From: Haliea sp.
GTDB lineage: Bacteria; Pseudomonadota; Gammaproteobacteria; Pseudomonadales; Halieaceae
DNA: 41,592 bases
Direction: 5' to 3'
Assembly: GCA_002862465.1 (NCBI GenBank)
Contig: PKDD01000053.1
Span: forward strand, 1 to 41,592
A model generated the notes under the pieces. That model saw only the letters and a program-made list of their open reading frames with translations, did not search any database and was not told the origin of the DNA. The position numbers and the translations under genes were made by a program. Of the stretch, positions 22,871 to 31,395 are shown in pieces. Numbering within the stretch: the first letter of the stretch is position 1; each line of letters starts with the position of its first letter.

Positions 22871-23983
22871 CTAAAGCCGCATCGGCATAACAACATACAA
22901 CGAGTCGCCCTCGTCGGACTCCTCCAGCAGTGCGCTACTATTAGGGTCTGCAAGCGATAACTTAATCTCGTCCCCACTTAGCACCCCCAAGACATCTAGC
23001 AAATAGCTCACGTTAAACCCAATTTCTAAGCCGTCACCGGAATAGTCAACAGGCACGGTCTCTTCCGCCTCCTCCTGCTCCGGATTATTCGCGACTATAT
23101 CCAATGTGTTGTCTGTCAGCTTTAGGCGAACTCCTCTAAATTTTTCATTTGATAATATTGCCGTTCGCGCAAACGCCTGTCTTAGTGCCTGTCGAGAGCC
23201 TTTAAGGATGTTATTTGGAGAGCGCGGAACGACCTTTTCATAATCAGGGAACTTGCCATCAACGAGCTTCGAGGTGAATGCATAGCCCCCTGTCTCTGCC
23301 CTGATGTGATTGCTGCCTATGGTAATTTTAATCTCCGCATCATCGTCTACCAACAGCCGGGCAAGCTCTAAAACACCCTTGCGAGGAAGAATGACCTGCA
23401 CACCGCCCTCTCCCGTGACGTTTATCTTTTCTTTCAGTGTACACATGGCCAGTCTGTGTCCGTCGGTCGCCACAAGGCGCAATTGCTTACTATCGAGCTC
23501 CCACAACATCCCATTCAAATAGTAGCGCACATCCTGCTGAGCCATCGCAAAGCCAGTGCGGTCAATCAGACGCTTTAGCTGTCCTTGCTTGACGGTAAGC
23601 TGATGCGTGCCTATGCTGCTCTCAACGCTTGGAAACTCTCTAGCAGGTAACGTAGAGAGCGTGAAACGGCTACTGCCGGAAGTCACCGCCACCTTGTTTC
23701 CTTTGACGCTGAACTTAATATCGCTCCCCTCAGGCAGCGACTTGCAAATATCTAGCAATTTCCTGGCGGGCACAGTTACCTCACCAGATTCCTCGCCCGC
23801 CCCGGCAAGCTGAACATCCCCTACCAGCTCCACCTCTAAGTCTGTCCCTGTTAATAACAGACGATCCTCTTTCAGCTTCAGCAGCACATTCGCTAAAATA
23901 GGCAATGTTTGCCTGCGCTCAACAACGCCCGCCACAAGGTTTAACGACTTGACCAGGCTATCCCGTGAAATACTGAACTTCAT
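22871..23983 (-). CDS. dnaN: DNA polymerase III sliding clamp, beta subunit
   Basis: The ring-shaped processivity clamp of the replicative polymerase. From ATG 23983 the protein is 370 aa, beginning MKFSISRDSLVKSLN, with the expected three repeated clamp domains. Landmarks are RQTLPILANVLL, ARKLLDICKSLP, TDGHRLAMC and the C-terminal YVVMPMRL that ends nearly every clamp. The reading frame is open to 24049, but the additional 22 residues are basic and unlike the family. It lies between dnaA and recF in the usual order. Confidence 0.98.
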   Translation of the reverse strand: MKFSISRDSLVKSLNLVAGVVERRQTLPILANVLLKLKEDRLLLTGTDLEVELVGDVQLAGAGEESGEVTVPARKLLDICKSLPEGSDIKFSVKGNKVAVTSGSSRFTLSTLPAREFPSVESSIGTHQLTVKQGQLKRLIDRTGFAMAQQDVRYYLNGMLWELDSKQLRLVATDGHRLAMCTLKEKINVTGEGGVQVILPRKGVLELARLLVDDDAEIKITIGSNHIRAETGGYAFTSKLVDGKFPDYEKVVPRSPNNILKGSRQALRQAFARTAILSNEKFRGVRLKLTDNTLDIVANNPEQEEAEETVPVDYSGDGLEIGFNVSYLLDVLGVLSGDEIKLSLADPNSSALLEESDEGDSLYVVMPMRL

Positions 23984-24073
23984 AGTAATGTTTTCCCTTC
24001 TCTTACAATAATTCGATCTGACCCGACTGACTAAGCGCCGGCGCACCAATACGAGAAAGTCTCGTTTGTACGG

Positions 24074-25510
24074 TCACGTTGTCAACGTTCTCAACAAATT
24101 TTTATAATCTTCGCGGATATCCGAGTTGGTTTCACGAAGCTCCTTGATTTTACGGCACGCATGCAGGACTGTCGTATGATCTCTGCCGCCAAAACTATCT
24201 CCAATCTCTGGCAGGCTATGGTTAGTCAATTCCTTCGATAAGGCCATCGCCATTTGACGCGGCCTAGCAACCGAGCGACTGCGCCGGCGAGACATCATAT
24301 CGGCAATTTTGATTTTATAATATTCCGCGGCCGTGCGCTGGATATTGTCCATACTAACCTGCCTGTCCTGCAGCGCTAGCAAATCCTTAAGGCTCTCCTG
24401 AATCAACTCTATATCAACGGGACGCCCCAAGAAGCGAGCGCTCGCTATCACTCGCTTCAGCGCGCCCTCTAGCTCTCTGACATTAGATCGAATTCGCTGT
24501 GCGATAAAAAAGGCTGAGTCCGGAGGCAGATCAATGCGCGCTTCAGCCGCCTTCTTCATCAGTATCGCAACTCGGGTCTCGAGCTCTGGAGGCTCGACGG
24601 CAACCGTGAGGCCCCAGCCAAAACGGGATTTAAGTCTTTCCTCTAGACCGTCAATTTCCTTAGGGTAACGATCGCAGGTCAAGATCATTTGCTGGCCGCC
24701 CTCCAGCAAAGCATTAAAGGTGTGAAAGAACTCTTCTTGTGAACGATCTTTTTTTGCGAAAAACTGTATGTCGTCTATTAATAGAGCATTAACAGAACGG
24801 TAATAACGCTTAAAGTCCGTAATAGCGTTTAATTGCAGCGCCTTAACCATATCAGCGACGAACCGCTCAGAATGAAGATACACAACCTTTGCTTCCGGGT
24901 TATGAGCCTTCAAAGCATTGCCCACCGCATGCATTAAATGCGTTTTACCAAGACCAACACCGCCATATAAAAACAGAGGATTGTAAGACGTGCCGGGGTT
25001 CTCTGCCACTTGCCGGGCGGCGGCTAACGCTAACTGGTTAGACTTGCCCTCTACAAAGCTGTCAAAGGTATAGTTCTCAAACAGGTGATGTTGATGGTCC
25101 ACAGGGGAGCGAACATCATCCACGCTAGCCGGACCTCTCTGGGTCACTGAGGGTAACGCCCTGGCAGCCTCGGGCCTCCGCCCTCGGGCTGTAATAGCAG
25201 GCGCCACCTGCTCGATGCCCTCTAATGTAGCGGGATCCGCCTCTATCAACGCTGGAACCGGTCCGTTATTGGGCCCAATTTCTAACGCGAGTTGCGGCGT
25301 GCCGTCGGGCTGAAGCTCGCTAACAAGCGCCAGTATGCGCTCCGAATACTTTTCCACCACAAAATCTTTGATGAATCTGTTGGGCGCGAACAGCGTCAGA
25401 GAGCGACTGTCTGCCCTTGCTTTCAACGGCCGGATCCAAGTATTAAATTGTTGCGACGGCAGTTCGTCACGCAAACGGTTGACGCATTTCTGCCACACGG
25501 CATCAGGCAA
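24074..25510 (-). CDS. dnaA: Chromosomal replication initiator DnaA
   Basis: The AAA+ initiator that binds DnaA boxes and opens oriC. The 478 residues show domain I ([21 protein letters not shown]-like start), a short linker (about 85-140, shorter than in P. aeruginosa), Walker [10 protein letters not shown] (184-192), Walker [10 protein letters not shown] and the C-terminal domain IV with [15 protein letters not shown]. The start is TTG 25510: AAGGGG stands six bases before it, the product aligns with the family N-terminus, and no in-frame ATG or GTG fits better. A minus-strand TATTAT (25613-25618) is a candidate -10, and the DnaA box at 25635-25643 would cover its -35 position, consistent with autoregulation. 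Confidence 0.97.
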   Translation of the reverse strand: MPDAVWQKCVNRLRDELPSQQFNTWIRPLKARADSRSLTLFAPNRFIKDFVVEKYSERILALVSELQPDGTPQLALEIGPNNGPVPALIEADPATLEGIEQVAPAITARGRRPEAARALPSVTQRGPASVDDVRSPVDHQHHLFENYTFDSFVEGKSNQLALAAARQVAENPGTSYNPLFLYGGVGLGKTHLMHAVGNALKAHNPEAKVVYLHSERFVADMVKALQLNAITDFKRYYRSVNALLIDDIQFFAKKDRSQEEFFHTFNALLEGGQQMILTCDRYPKEIDGLEERLKSRFGWGLTVAVEPPELETRVAILMKKAAEARIDLPPDSAFFIAQRIRSNVRELEGALKRVIASARFLGRPVDIELIQESLKDLLALQDRQVSMDNIQRTAAEYYKIKIADMMSRRRSRSVARPRQMAMALSKELTNHSLPEIGDSFGGRDHTTVLHACRKIKELRETNSDIREDYKNLLRTLTT

Positions 25511-25634
25511 GGAAAACCCCTTAAAGCCGAGTATGAGCCCCCGACTTATGAAAAAGTAACAAATGATGAATATCTACGCTTTACTTGATCATTTATCCGA
25601 CCAAGTCACCGCATAATACCCCCGAACTCACGAG

Positions 25635-25643
25635 TTATCCACA
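25635..25643 (+). promoter_or_regulatory. Consensus DnaA box
   Basis: TTATCCACA, a perfect match to the high-affinity DnaA box. It is the only exact copy seen in the dnaA-rpmH gap and overlaps the likely -35 position of the dnaA promoter. Confidence 0.85.
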
Positions 25644-25753
25644 AATAAATGCCGAAAACGTAAAAATATTTTCTCTATGCTATTCAACATGTTGCCTGTT
25701 ATATGCTTATATTATAGCCACTTCTGTAAACATGGCACCTGAGTAAGACAGCC

Positions 25754-25773
25754 TGTGTGTAACCTGTGCGTAT
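25754..25773 (-). promoter_or_regulatory. Two weak DnaA boxes in tandem, 11 bp apart
   Basis: On the minus strand TTACACACA (25754-25762) and ATACGCACA (25765-25773) deviate from TTATNCACA at one and two positions. Their 11-bp period puts them on the same helical face, as in DnaA filament-forming arrays. Confidence 0.45.
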
Positions 25774-26041
25774 CTTTTTGAAAACATGTGTACTACCGCA
25801 TCAAACAGCACCGCTCAAAGCCTGAATTAGAGGCCGCTGCCTACGCAGCAAGACAGCAGCATATTGCCAGCTTTTTAAGGCTTCCCGCTATGCCTATTAC
25901 CACTAAAATAGTTGCACTTTTGATTGAATTAGCCTGCGCATTTACATAAAATAGCGCACCTTTTTTCAGACCAGAGGCTCTACGCAGGTGTCGCACAGCG
26001 ACTAGCGAGTGCCGTCTGCTTTAACAATTTGGAACACTACA

Positions 26042-26176
26042 ATGAAAAGAACATTTCAACCTAGCGTTATAAAACGCGCTCGCCGGCATGGCTTCCGCGC
26101 TCGCATGGCGACTAAAGGTGGCCGCAACGTCGTAGGGCGTCGCCGAGCCAAAGGTCGCAAGCGTCTGACTGCATAG
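26042..26176 (+). CDS. rpmH: 50S ribosomal protein L34
   Basis: A 44-residue, strongly basic protein, [18 protein letters not shown] to KRLTA, matching L34 along its full length. A GGA in TTTGGAACACTACA serves as ribosome site. A possible promoter lies upstream (TTGATT at 25920-25925 with an AT-rich -10 region near 25944-25952), but the spacing is not ideal. It heads the conserved rpmH-rnpA-yidD-yidC-mnmE cluster that diverges from dnaA. Confidence 0.98.
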   Translation: MKRTFQPSVIKRARRHGFRARMATKGGRNVVGRRRAKGRKRLTA

Positions 26177-26185
26177 AATTTCAGC

Positions 26186-26584
26186 TTGGTTGGCCAGCTA
26201 ACGGATTCTCGATTCGACAAGAAAAAGCGCCTTCTTAACGCTAACGACTACACGAGAGTATTTGACAAGCCTGATGCACGAGCCTCACATCAAAAACTGT
26301 TACTGCTGGCAAGAATTAATGGCAGCAGCAGGCACCGATTGGGTTTAGTCATTGCCAAAAAACATGTGCGGCTAGCTGTTGATCGAAATCGAATAAAACG
26401 AGTAGCCCGCGAGTTTTTACGCACGCTTCCAGCCGATGAATCCTGCGTCGACATTGTGCTGCTTGCAAGGCGCGGACTGGGTGATTTAGATAATAGCGAA
26501 CTGTCCTCTATATTGTTGCAGCAGTGGCAGAAACTAACGCGACAAACGACCAAAACAATATTGAATACTAGCCAGGAACACTAA
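26186..26584 (+). CDS. rnpA: Ribonuclease P protein component
   Basis: Basic protein cofactor of RNase P, which matures tRNA 5' ends. The 132 residues contain FDKKKRLLNANDYTRVF, RLGLVIAKKHVRLAVDRNRIKRVAREF (the RNR motif, as RNRIKR) and DIVLLARRGLGDL. The only plausible start is TTG 26186: an in-frame stop (the rpmH TAG) lies 12 bases before, and no ATG or GTG precedes the conserved region. The stop overlaps the yidD ATG by one base. Confidence 0.95.
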   Translation: MVGQLTDSRFDKKKRLLNANDYTRVFDKPDARASHQKLLLLARINGSSRHRLGLVIAKKHVRLAVDRNRIKRVAREFLRTLPADESCVDIVLLARRGLGDLDNSELSSILLQQWQKLTRQTTKTILNTSQEH

Positions 26585-26811
26585 TGCGCCGCCTACTGAT
26601 TTTCATGATTTCCTGCTACAAGGTCTGCCTCAGCCCTTTTATAGGTACTCATTGCCGATTTTATCCTAGCTGTTCGTCTTACGCTCAGGAGGCAATTAGC
26701 GAACATGGTGTTGTTAAAGGAAGCTATCTGGCCCTGCTTCGATTGTCGAAATGCCACCCATGGCATGAAGGTGGAGAAGACCCCGTTCCAACCTGCGAAC
26801 ACCAACATTAG
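26584..26811 (+). CDS. yidD: Membrane protein insertion efficiency factor YidD
   Basis: A 75-residue protein of the YidD family, which assists YidC-dependent membrane insertion. Signature: a hydrophobic amphipathic start (LLIFMISCYKVCLSPFIG), CRFYPSCSSYAQEAI with the conserved cysteines, and KCHPWHEGGEDPVP. It overlaps rnpA by one base and is 17 bases before yidC, the normal order. Confidence 0.96.
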   Translation: MRRLLIFMISCYKVCLSPFIGTHCRFYPSCSSYAQEAISEHGVVKGSYLALLRLSKCHPWHEGGEDPVPTCEHQH

Positions 26812-26828
26812 GCAATAGATACTCTATT

Positions 26829-28532
26829 ATGGATTTGCAACGCACACTACTTATCGGCGCCATCGCTGCACTATCGTTTATGCTGCTTACAGAATGGGTC
26901 AGTTTTACTGACAAGAGAAGCGCGTCCGAACAGCAAGACACATCACGATTAATCTCAGCCACAAACGACGTACCTTCTAAGATTCCAGATACTGCGCTCG
27001 ATATTATTGCCAGCACCGAAGAAGATCTGCCTGTCGCGCCTGAGTACAGCCCGGCAGAAGTCACACCATCAACCGCTCTTTCCATTAAAAATGCACGTAT
27101 TATCCAGATTAAGACCGACGTCTTGCAGCTGGCGGTAGACCTACAGGGCGGTGATATCATGGAGTTGTCACTGCCAAAATTTTTAGCCAGATTAGACGAC
27201 CCCAATGACCCGTTCGTGCTGTTAGAAGATAACAGCACGCTAACCTATATCGCACAAAGTGGCCTCATCGGTCCCAATGGAATAGACAGTGATGGCAGAG
27301 CACTCTTTAACGCCGCATCCACCACCTATACGCTTAATGACGGTGATGAATCAGTCGTTGTTGACTTGCAATGGCAAGGCAACGCAAATGTCCGCATTAC
27401 CAAGCGGTTTACGTTATACCGTGGCTCCTACTTAATTGACATAGACTACTTAATTGACAATAACAGCGCCGAACGCTGGCAGGGCAACTTGTTTGGACAA
27501 GTAAAGCGAGGAAGTGCGCCACCACCGTCTGCCGATACTAACGTTATGGGCATGAAGCCGTTCTTGGGCGTCGCACTCACGCAACCCGACGATCGCTTTA
27601 CCAAGTTCACTTTTGATGATCTAGAGGAAGACTCCTTCAAAGCGCAGCTGCCCGGCGGTTGGATAGCAATGGTACAACATTACTTCCTCAGTGCTTGGAT
27701 ACCAAATCCAGATCAAATGCAAACTTACAGCGCACGCGTGACCCAATCTGGATTCAACATCGCAGGGTTCACCAGCCCGGCTCTAACTCTAGACCCAGGC
27801 AACTCCGGCGTTGTGGGTGCGAAGTTTTACGCAGGGCCGAAAGACCAATATCGACTACAAGAGATTTCGCCTTATCTAGACCTCACCGTTGACTACGGCT
27901 TTCTGTGGTGGATTGCTCAACCACTTTTCTGGTTACTTACCAACATTCATGCGGTAGTCGGTAATTGGGGTGTTGCAATAATTTTGTTGACAGTACTAAT
28001 CAAAGCCGTCTTTTTTAAACTGTCTGCCGCATCCTACAGATCAATGGCGAACATGCGCCGCGTTCAGCCCAAAATGGTCGACATCAGAGAGCAGTTCGCT
28101 GATGACAAGCAGAAACAATCGCAAGCAATGATGGAACTTTACAAAAAAGAGAAAATCAATCCTCTCGGTGGATGCTTGCCTATTCTGGTTCAGATGCCTG
28201 TGTTCATAGGACTGTATTGGATGCTAATGGAAAGCGTCGAATTGAGACAAGCGCCGTTTGTGTTATGGATTAAAGATCTCGCGGTAATGGATCCTTATTT
28301 TGTTCTGCCGTTAGTAATGGGTGCTAGCATGTTCTACATGCAAAAACTTAACCCCCCGCCGCCGGACCCAATGCAGGCTAAAATTATGCAATGGATGCCC
28401 GTTATGTTTACTTTCTTTTTCTTGTGGTTTCCAGCGGGACTAGTTTTATACTGGGTTGTCAACAACTTACTTTCCATGGCGCAACAGTACGTCATTACTC
28501 GACAGATTGAAAAAGCCGCGACAAAGACCTAA
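26829..28532 (+). CDS. yidC: Membrane protein insertase YidC
   Basis: The Oxa1-family insertase that places proteins such as the F0 ATP synthase subunits in the inner membrane. The 567 residues begin MDLQRTLLIGAIAALSFML (first transmembrane helix), followed by a large periplasmic beta-sandwich domain (about 60-340) typical of Gram-negative YidC, then a C-terminal five-helix core with GWWIAQPLFWLL-like FLWWIAQPLFWLLT, NWGVAIILLTVLIKAVFF, NPLGGCLPILVQMPVFIGLYW and PAGLVLYWVVNNLLSMAQQ. The stop codon falls inside an 11-bp hairpin shared with the mnmE leader. The last residues are basic, as expected for the ribosome-contacting tail. Confidence 0.97.
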   Translation: MDLQRTLLIGAIAALSFMLLTEWVSFTDKRSASEQQDTSRLISATNDVPSKIPDTALDIIASTEEDLPVAPEYSPAEVTPSTALSIKNARIIQIKTDVLQLAVDLQGGDIMELSLPKFLARLDDPNDPFVLLEDNSTLTYIAQSGLIGPNGIDSDGRALFNAASTTYTLNDGDESVVVDLQWQGNANVRITKRFTLYRGSYLIDIDYLIDNNSAERWQGNLFGQVKRGSAPPPSADTNVMGMKPFLGVALTQPDDRFTKFTFDDLEEDSFKAQLPGGWIAMVQHYFLSAWIPNPDQMQTYSARVTQSGFNIAGFTSPALTLDPGNSGVVGAKFYAGPKDQYRLQEISPYLDLTVDYGFLWWIAQPLFWLLTNIHAVVGNWGVAIILLTVLIKAVFFKLSAASYRSMANMRRVQPKMVDIREQFADDKQKQSQAMMELYKKEKINPLGGCLPILVQMPVFIGLYWMLMESVELRQAPFVLWIKDLAVMDPYFVLPLVMGASMFYMQKLNPPPPDPMQAKIMQWMPVMFTFFFLWFPAGLVLYWVVNNLLSMAQQYVITRQIEKAATKT

Positions 28533-28547
28533 GAAAAGGTCTTTGTC
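28520..28547 (+). terminator. Perfect 11-bp hairpin over the yidC stop codon
   Basis: GACAAAGACCT (28520-28530) pairs with AGGTCTTTGTC (28537-28547) around a 6-base loop that contains the end of the TAA stop. No run of T follows (TTATGCGG), so full Rho-independent termination is doubtful. It may instead be an attenuator, processing site or mRNA stabiliser between yidC and mnmE. Confidence 0.55.
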
Positions 28548-28568
28548 TTATGCGGTAGGCTTTTAGTC

Positions 28569-29933
28569 ATGCGTGAAGATACCATTGTCGCTGTTGCAAC
28601 AGCTCCCGGACCAGGCGGCATTGGAATTATTAGACTATCTGGTTCTGATGCATACTCTATTGGCAAAGCCATTACTGCTACTGACCTTAAACCACGCCAT
28701 GCGCACTTCTGTCGCTTTTATGATCGTGAAGAAAACGTATTAGATTCAGGCATAACCCTTTTCTTCCCCGCCCCAAATTCGTTTACTGGCGAAGACATAG
28801 TAGAACTGCAGGCTCATGGAGGTTTTATAATACTAGATCTACTCTTACGCCAGGCCTGCATGCTCGGCGCCCGACAAGCATTGCCCGGAGAATTTTCTCA
28901 GCGGGCATACCTCAACGACAAAATAGATTTGACTCAAGCAGAAGCTATTGCTGACCTCATTAATAGCACGACAGAAGAAGCCGCGCTTAACGCCAGTCGC
29001 TCACTTCAGGGCGTTTTTTCGAAAAAAATTGAATCGCTAATAGATCTTGTTACTAATTTGAGAATATATGTAGAGGCCGCCATCGATTTTCCAGAGGAAG
29101 AAATTGATTTCCTTCAAAACGACCAAGTCTCACAACAACTCTGCGCCATTTCTGATCAGTTCACATCTGTAATGAAGGAGGCTAATCAGGGTGCTCTCAT
29201 TCGAGAGGGCATGAAACTAGTAATCGCCGGCAAACCGAACGCCGGCAAGTCTAGCCTTCTAAACGCACTATCAGGCCAAAATACAGCAATCGTTACGCCA
29301 CAAAAAGGGACCACTCGCGACGTCTTGCGGGAACATATTCAAATCGATGGTTTGCCAATTCACATAGTTGATACAGCTGGCCTACGCGAAAGTAATGATA
29401 TAATTGAACGAGAAGGTATTCGCAGAGCGCGCGCAGAAATTCTTTCTGCAGACCGTATATTACTAGTTGTCGACGCCATGGCTCAGCCCGGTCTTGATGC
29501 GGATCTAGACGAACTATGGCAAGACCAACAAAACCCGCCACACAGCAACATTCCCGTTACCGTAATAAGAAATAAGTGTGATTTAACTAACGAAGACCCA
29601 GGTTTAACAAAATTTTCCGAAAACGTCGTCATCAACTTATCAGTTAAATCCGGTGCGGGAATAGAGATACTTCGCATGCACTTGAAAGCGTGTATGGGAT
29701 ATCTTGACGGTAGTCAGGGAGGATTTAGTGCACGCAGACGGCACCTAGATTCCCTCGAACAAGCGAGGGAATTGTTCCTACATGGCCGCAACAAATTGCA
29801 GCAGCTAGGTGCCGGTGAATTGCTCGCTGAAGATTTGCGGCTATGCCAGTCAAGGTTAGGAGATATCACTGGAGACATTACCAGCGACGAACTCCTAGGC
29901 GCTATATTCTCTAGCTTTTGTATTGGAAAGTAG
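28569..29933 (+). CDS. mnmE: tRNA modification GTPase MnmE
   Basis: With MnmG it makes the 5-carboxymethylaminomethyl group on U34 of several tRNAs. The 454 residues consist of an N-terminal formyl-THF-binding domain (GPGGIGIIRLSG, GEDIVELQAHGG), a helical domain, an inserted G domain (G1 GKPNAGKSS 221-229, G3 DTAGLRE 268-274, G4 NKCDL) and the C-terminal CIGK with catalytic Cys451. All key elements are intact. It ends the rpmH cluster. Its partner mnmG lies about 6 kb downstream, beyond an accessory block. Codon use looks more AT-rich than in the left arm. Confidence 0.97.
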   Translation: MREDTIVAVATAPGPGGIGIIRLSGSDAYSIGKAITATDLKPRHAHFCRFYDREENVLDSGITLFFPAPNSFTGEDIVELQAHGGFIILDLLLRQACMLGARQALPGEFSQRAYLNDKIDLTQAEAIADLINSTTEEAALNASRSLQGVFSKKIESLIDLVTNLRIYVEAAIDFPEEEIDFLQNDQVSQQLCAISDQFTSVMKEANQGALIREGMKLVIAGKPNAGKSSLLNALSGQNTAIVTPQKGTTRDVLREHIQIDGLPIHIVDTAGLRESNDIIEREGIRRARAEILSADRILLVVDAMAQPGLDADLDELWQDQQNPPHSNIPVTVIRNKCDLTNEDPGLTKFSENVVINLSVKSGAGIEILRMHLKACMGYLDGSQGGFSARRRHLDSLEQARELFLHGRNKLQQLGAGELLAEDLRLCQSRLGDITGDITSDELLGAIFSSFCIGK

Positions 29934-30384
29934 TGTCGTCACCTTTACGTTATATAAACACAACAGAGTTCACCTGCTCATTATAAGATATACCCAGCTT
30001 GTTAACGCCTTATTGACTGTCTTATTATCAAACGCTTCTTAACAGTGACCCCTGCTCCGAGTAGATTAATAACAGGTGTATACGCCGTGAACAAACTAAG
30101 CAGTAATACACGCAGCGGCCCTATACTTAAAAATTTTGCAAACCTAGTATTAACTTACCCACTGACTAACCACTCCTTGCACAGAGCTAATACTCTTGTT
30201 CTCCCTAGGGTTTTCATTCGCTTAAAATATTGATTTTCGTAGAAAAATCATAGTTACCCACTGGGAAATTTCCCTTAACAATAACAACAATATATCTATA
30301 TATAATATGTATTATATATATATTTAATTATGTAGTTTCTAAAAAGGCATACGCCGAACTTAACGTTGCAAGAAATAAAAATAA
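29934..30384. other. AT-rich gene-free spacer downstream of mnmE
   Basis: About 450 bases with no credible gene; a plus-strand frame at 30045-30233 lacks a ribosome site and resembles nothing known. TTACCCACTG occurs twice (30155-30164 and 30254-30263). Three inverted repeats cluster at 30231-30320. The region is strikingly AT-rich towards its right end, just past the 3' end of the flavin oxidoreductase gene, and could contain that operon's termination signals. Confidence 0.6.
30231..30320. repeat. Cluster of three palindromes
   Basis: (1) TGATTTT / AAAATCA with a 6-base loop, 30231-30250. (2) GGGAAATTTCCC, an exact 12-bp palindrome, 30263-30274. (3) Two 11-bp arms of alternating A and T (30297-30307 and 30310-30320) around TG. 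The last would extrude easily as a cruciform. Any of them could end transcription of the minus-strand cassette or bind a protein. Confidence 0.7.
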
Positions 30385-31374
30385 TTACAAATATGGTTGG
30401 ACGTGATCTTCAAATAGGCGCAAGCTTTCCCATCCACTAGCAATAGATACTCCCCCCGTAAGCGGAGCGAGATGCAATGAACCATTTTTTGTTACTGACT
30501 CAACAGCTTGTTCAGGAGAGAGAACGCGGTATTTTCCCTCCTGCTTTAGTTCTTCAATATTTGAAGCAAACGATTCTGCATATGCGCGGCGGTTCGGGTG
30601 TTTCCATGCACCATACCTTTGTGCGTCGTACATCAAATGCTCACCAATTATTTTCCAAGTAGCAGTGGGATCGTGACTAATAAACGTTGTAGCTGGTTCT
30701 CCAGGCCATATAACAAATCCGTGTTTGAACCCATATTCTTCACAGTAGCATCTATATATCTCTCCTAATTCTTTATCGTCGATTGCAGGACAAAAAAATA
30801 ACCCCAGCCTAGCGGCTCTCCTTGCCGCAACCTTACTATTTCCGCCAATCATCAGTAGGTTATTAATGTTAGATACCGGTAGAGGATTTAATGGAATGCA
30901 GTGTTCGCTATCACCTTCTCGATGTCCCCTTAGGGCCCGTATTAAAATATTTAACTTCTCATCGAATACTTGCCCGCGTCGCGACCAGTTGACACCAAAA
31001 GATTGATATTCTATTTCTCGATACCCAAGGCCACAAGTTACCGAGAAGCGACCCTGTGCTATCTGGTCTATCAAGCAAATGTCTTCTGCTAGTCTTATAG
31101 GGTCGTGTAGGGGCACTAGCAAAGCGCTAACGCTGACGCGCACTCTTCTGGTACCTGCAACCATCATGCCAGCGAACTGCAGTGGTGCGGCTAAGAAGCC
31201 GTCCCCAGTAGCGTGATGTTCAGACAAGCCCACAGCACTAATTTGATTATTGTCAGCCCAGGTCGTCATATCTAACGCCGCCTGATATCGATCAGCAATT
31301 GCATCTGTGCATAGGGGTGAACTCCGCATATCAAAGCGAAGTACGAGATTCCTCTTAGATGACGCGCGGCTCAC
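30385..31374 (-). CDS. Luciferase-like (LLM class) flavin-dependent oxidoreductase
   Basis: A 329-residue bacterial-luciferase-superfamily TIM-barrel protein. Signatures are GLSEHH (49-54), LLVPLHDPIRLAEDIC (85-100), QGRFSVTCGLGYREIEYQSFGV (split here: QGRFSVTCGLGY then REIEYQSFGV, 107-127) and LLMIGGNSKVAARRAARLGL. Such enzymes use reduced FMN or F420 for monooxygenation or hydride transfer; the cofactor and substrate cannot be read from the sequence. The start is uncertain: GTG 31374 has no good ribosome site, but the region before residue 16 resembles the first barrel strand. It is last of a four-gene minus-strand run, 21 bases after the SnoaL-like gene, so coupling to its neighbour is likely. 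Confidence 0.88.
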   Translation of the reverse strand: MSRASSKRNLVLRFDMRSSPLCTDAIADRYQAALDMTTWADNNQISAVGLSEHHATGDGFLAAPLQFAGMMVAGTRRVRVSVSALLVPLHDPIRLAEDICLIDQIAQGRFSVTCGLGYREIEYQSFGVNWSRRGQVFDEKLNILIRALRGHREGDSEHCIPLNPLPVSNINNLLMIGGNSKVAARRAARLGLFFCPAIDDKELGEIYRCYCEEYGFKHGFVIWPGEPATTFISHDPTATWKIIGEHLMYDAQRYGAWKHPNRRAYAESFASNIEELKQEGKYRVLSPEQAVESVTKNGSLHLAPLTGGVSIASGWESLRLFEDHVQPYL

Positions 31375-31395
31375 TGCGATGATGCCAATATGTGA

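Larger units (their letters stand above)
25511..26041. other. oriC: Probable chromosomal replication origin (oriC), dnaA-rpmH intergenic region
   Basis: A gene-free stretch of about 530 bp between divergent dnaA and rpmH, the known origin position in Pseudomonas. It contains one consensus DnaA box (25635-25643), two weaker tandem boxes (25754-25773) and a visibly AT-rich stretch between them (about 25643-25720), a candidate unwinding element. Genes diverge from this point on both sides. Few GATC sites are present, in keeping with a Dam/SeqA-independent origin. Function is inferred from synteny and boxes. Confidence 0.8.

Noticed and set aside
26714-27238. 174-codon open frame on the minus strand over yidD and yidC
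   Set aside because: Both genes on the plus strand are clear family members; no protein features on the opposite strand.
30045-30233. 62-codon plus-strand frame in the spacer after mnmE
   Set aside because: No ribosome site and no recognisable sequence; it is in a low-complexity AT-rich stretch.
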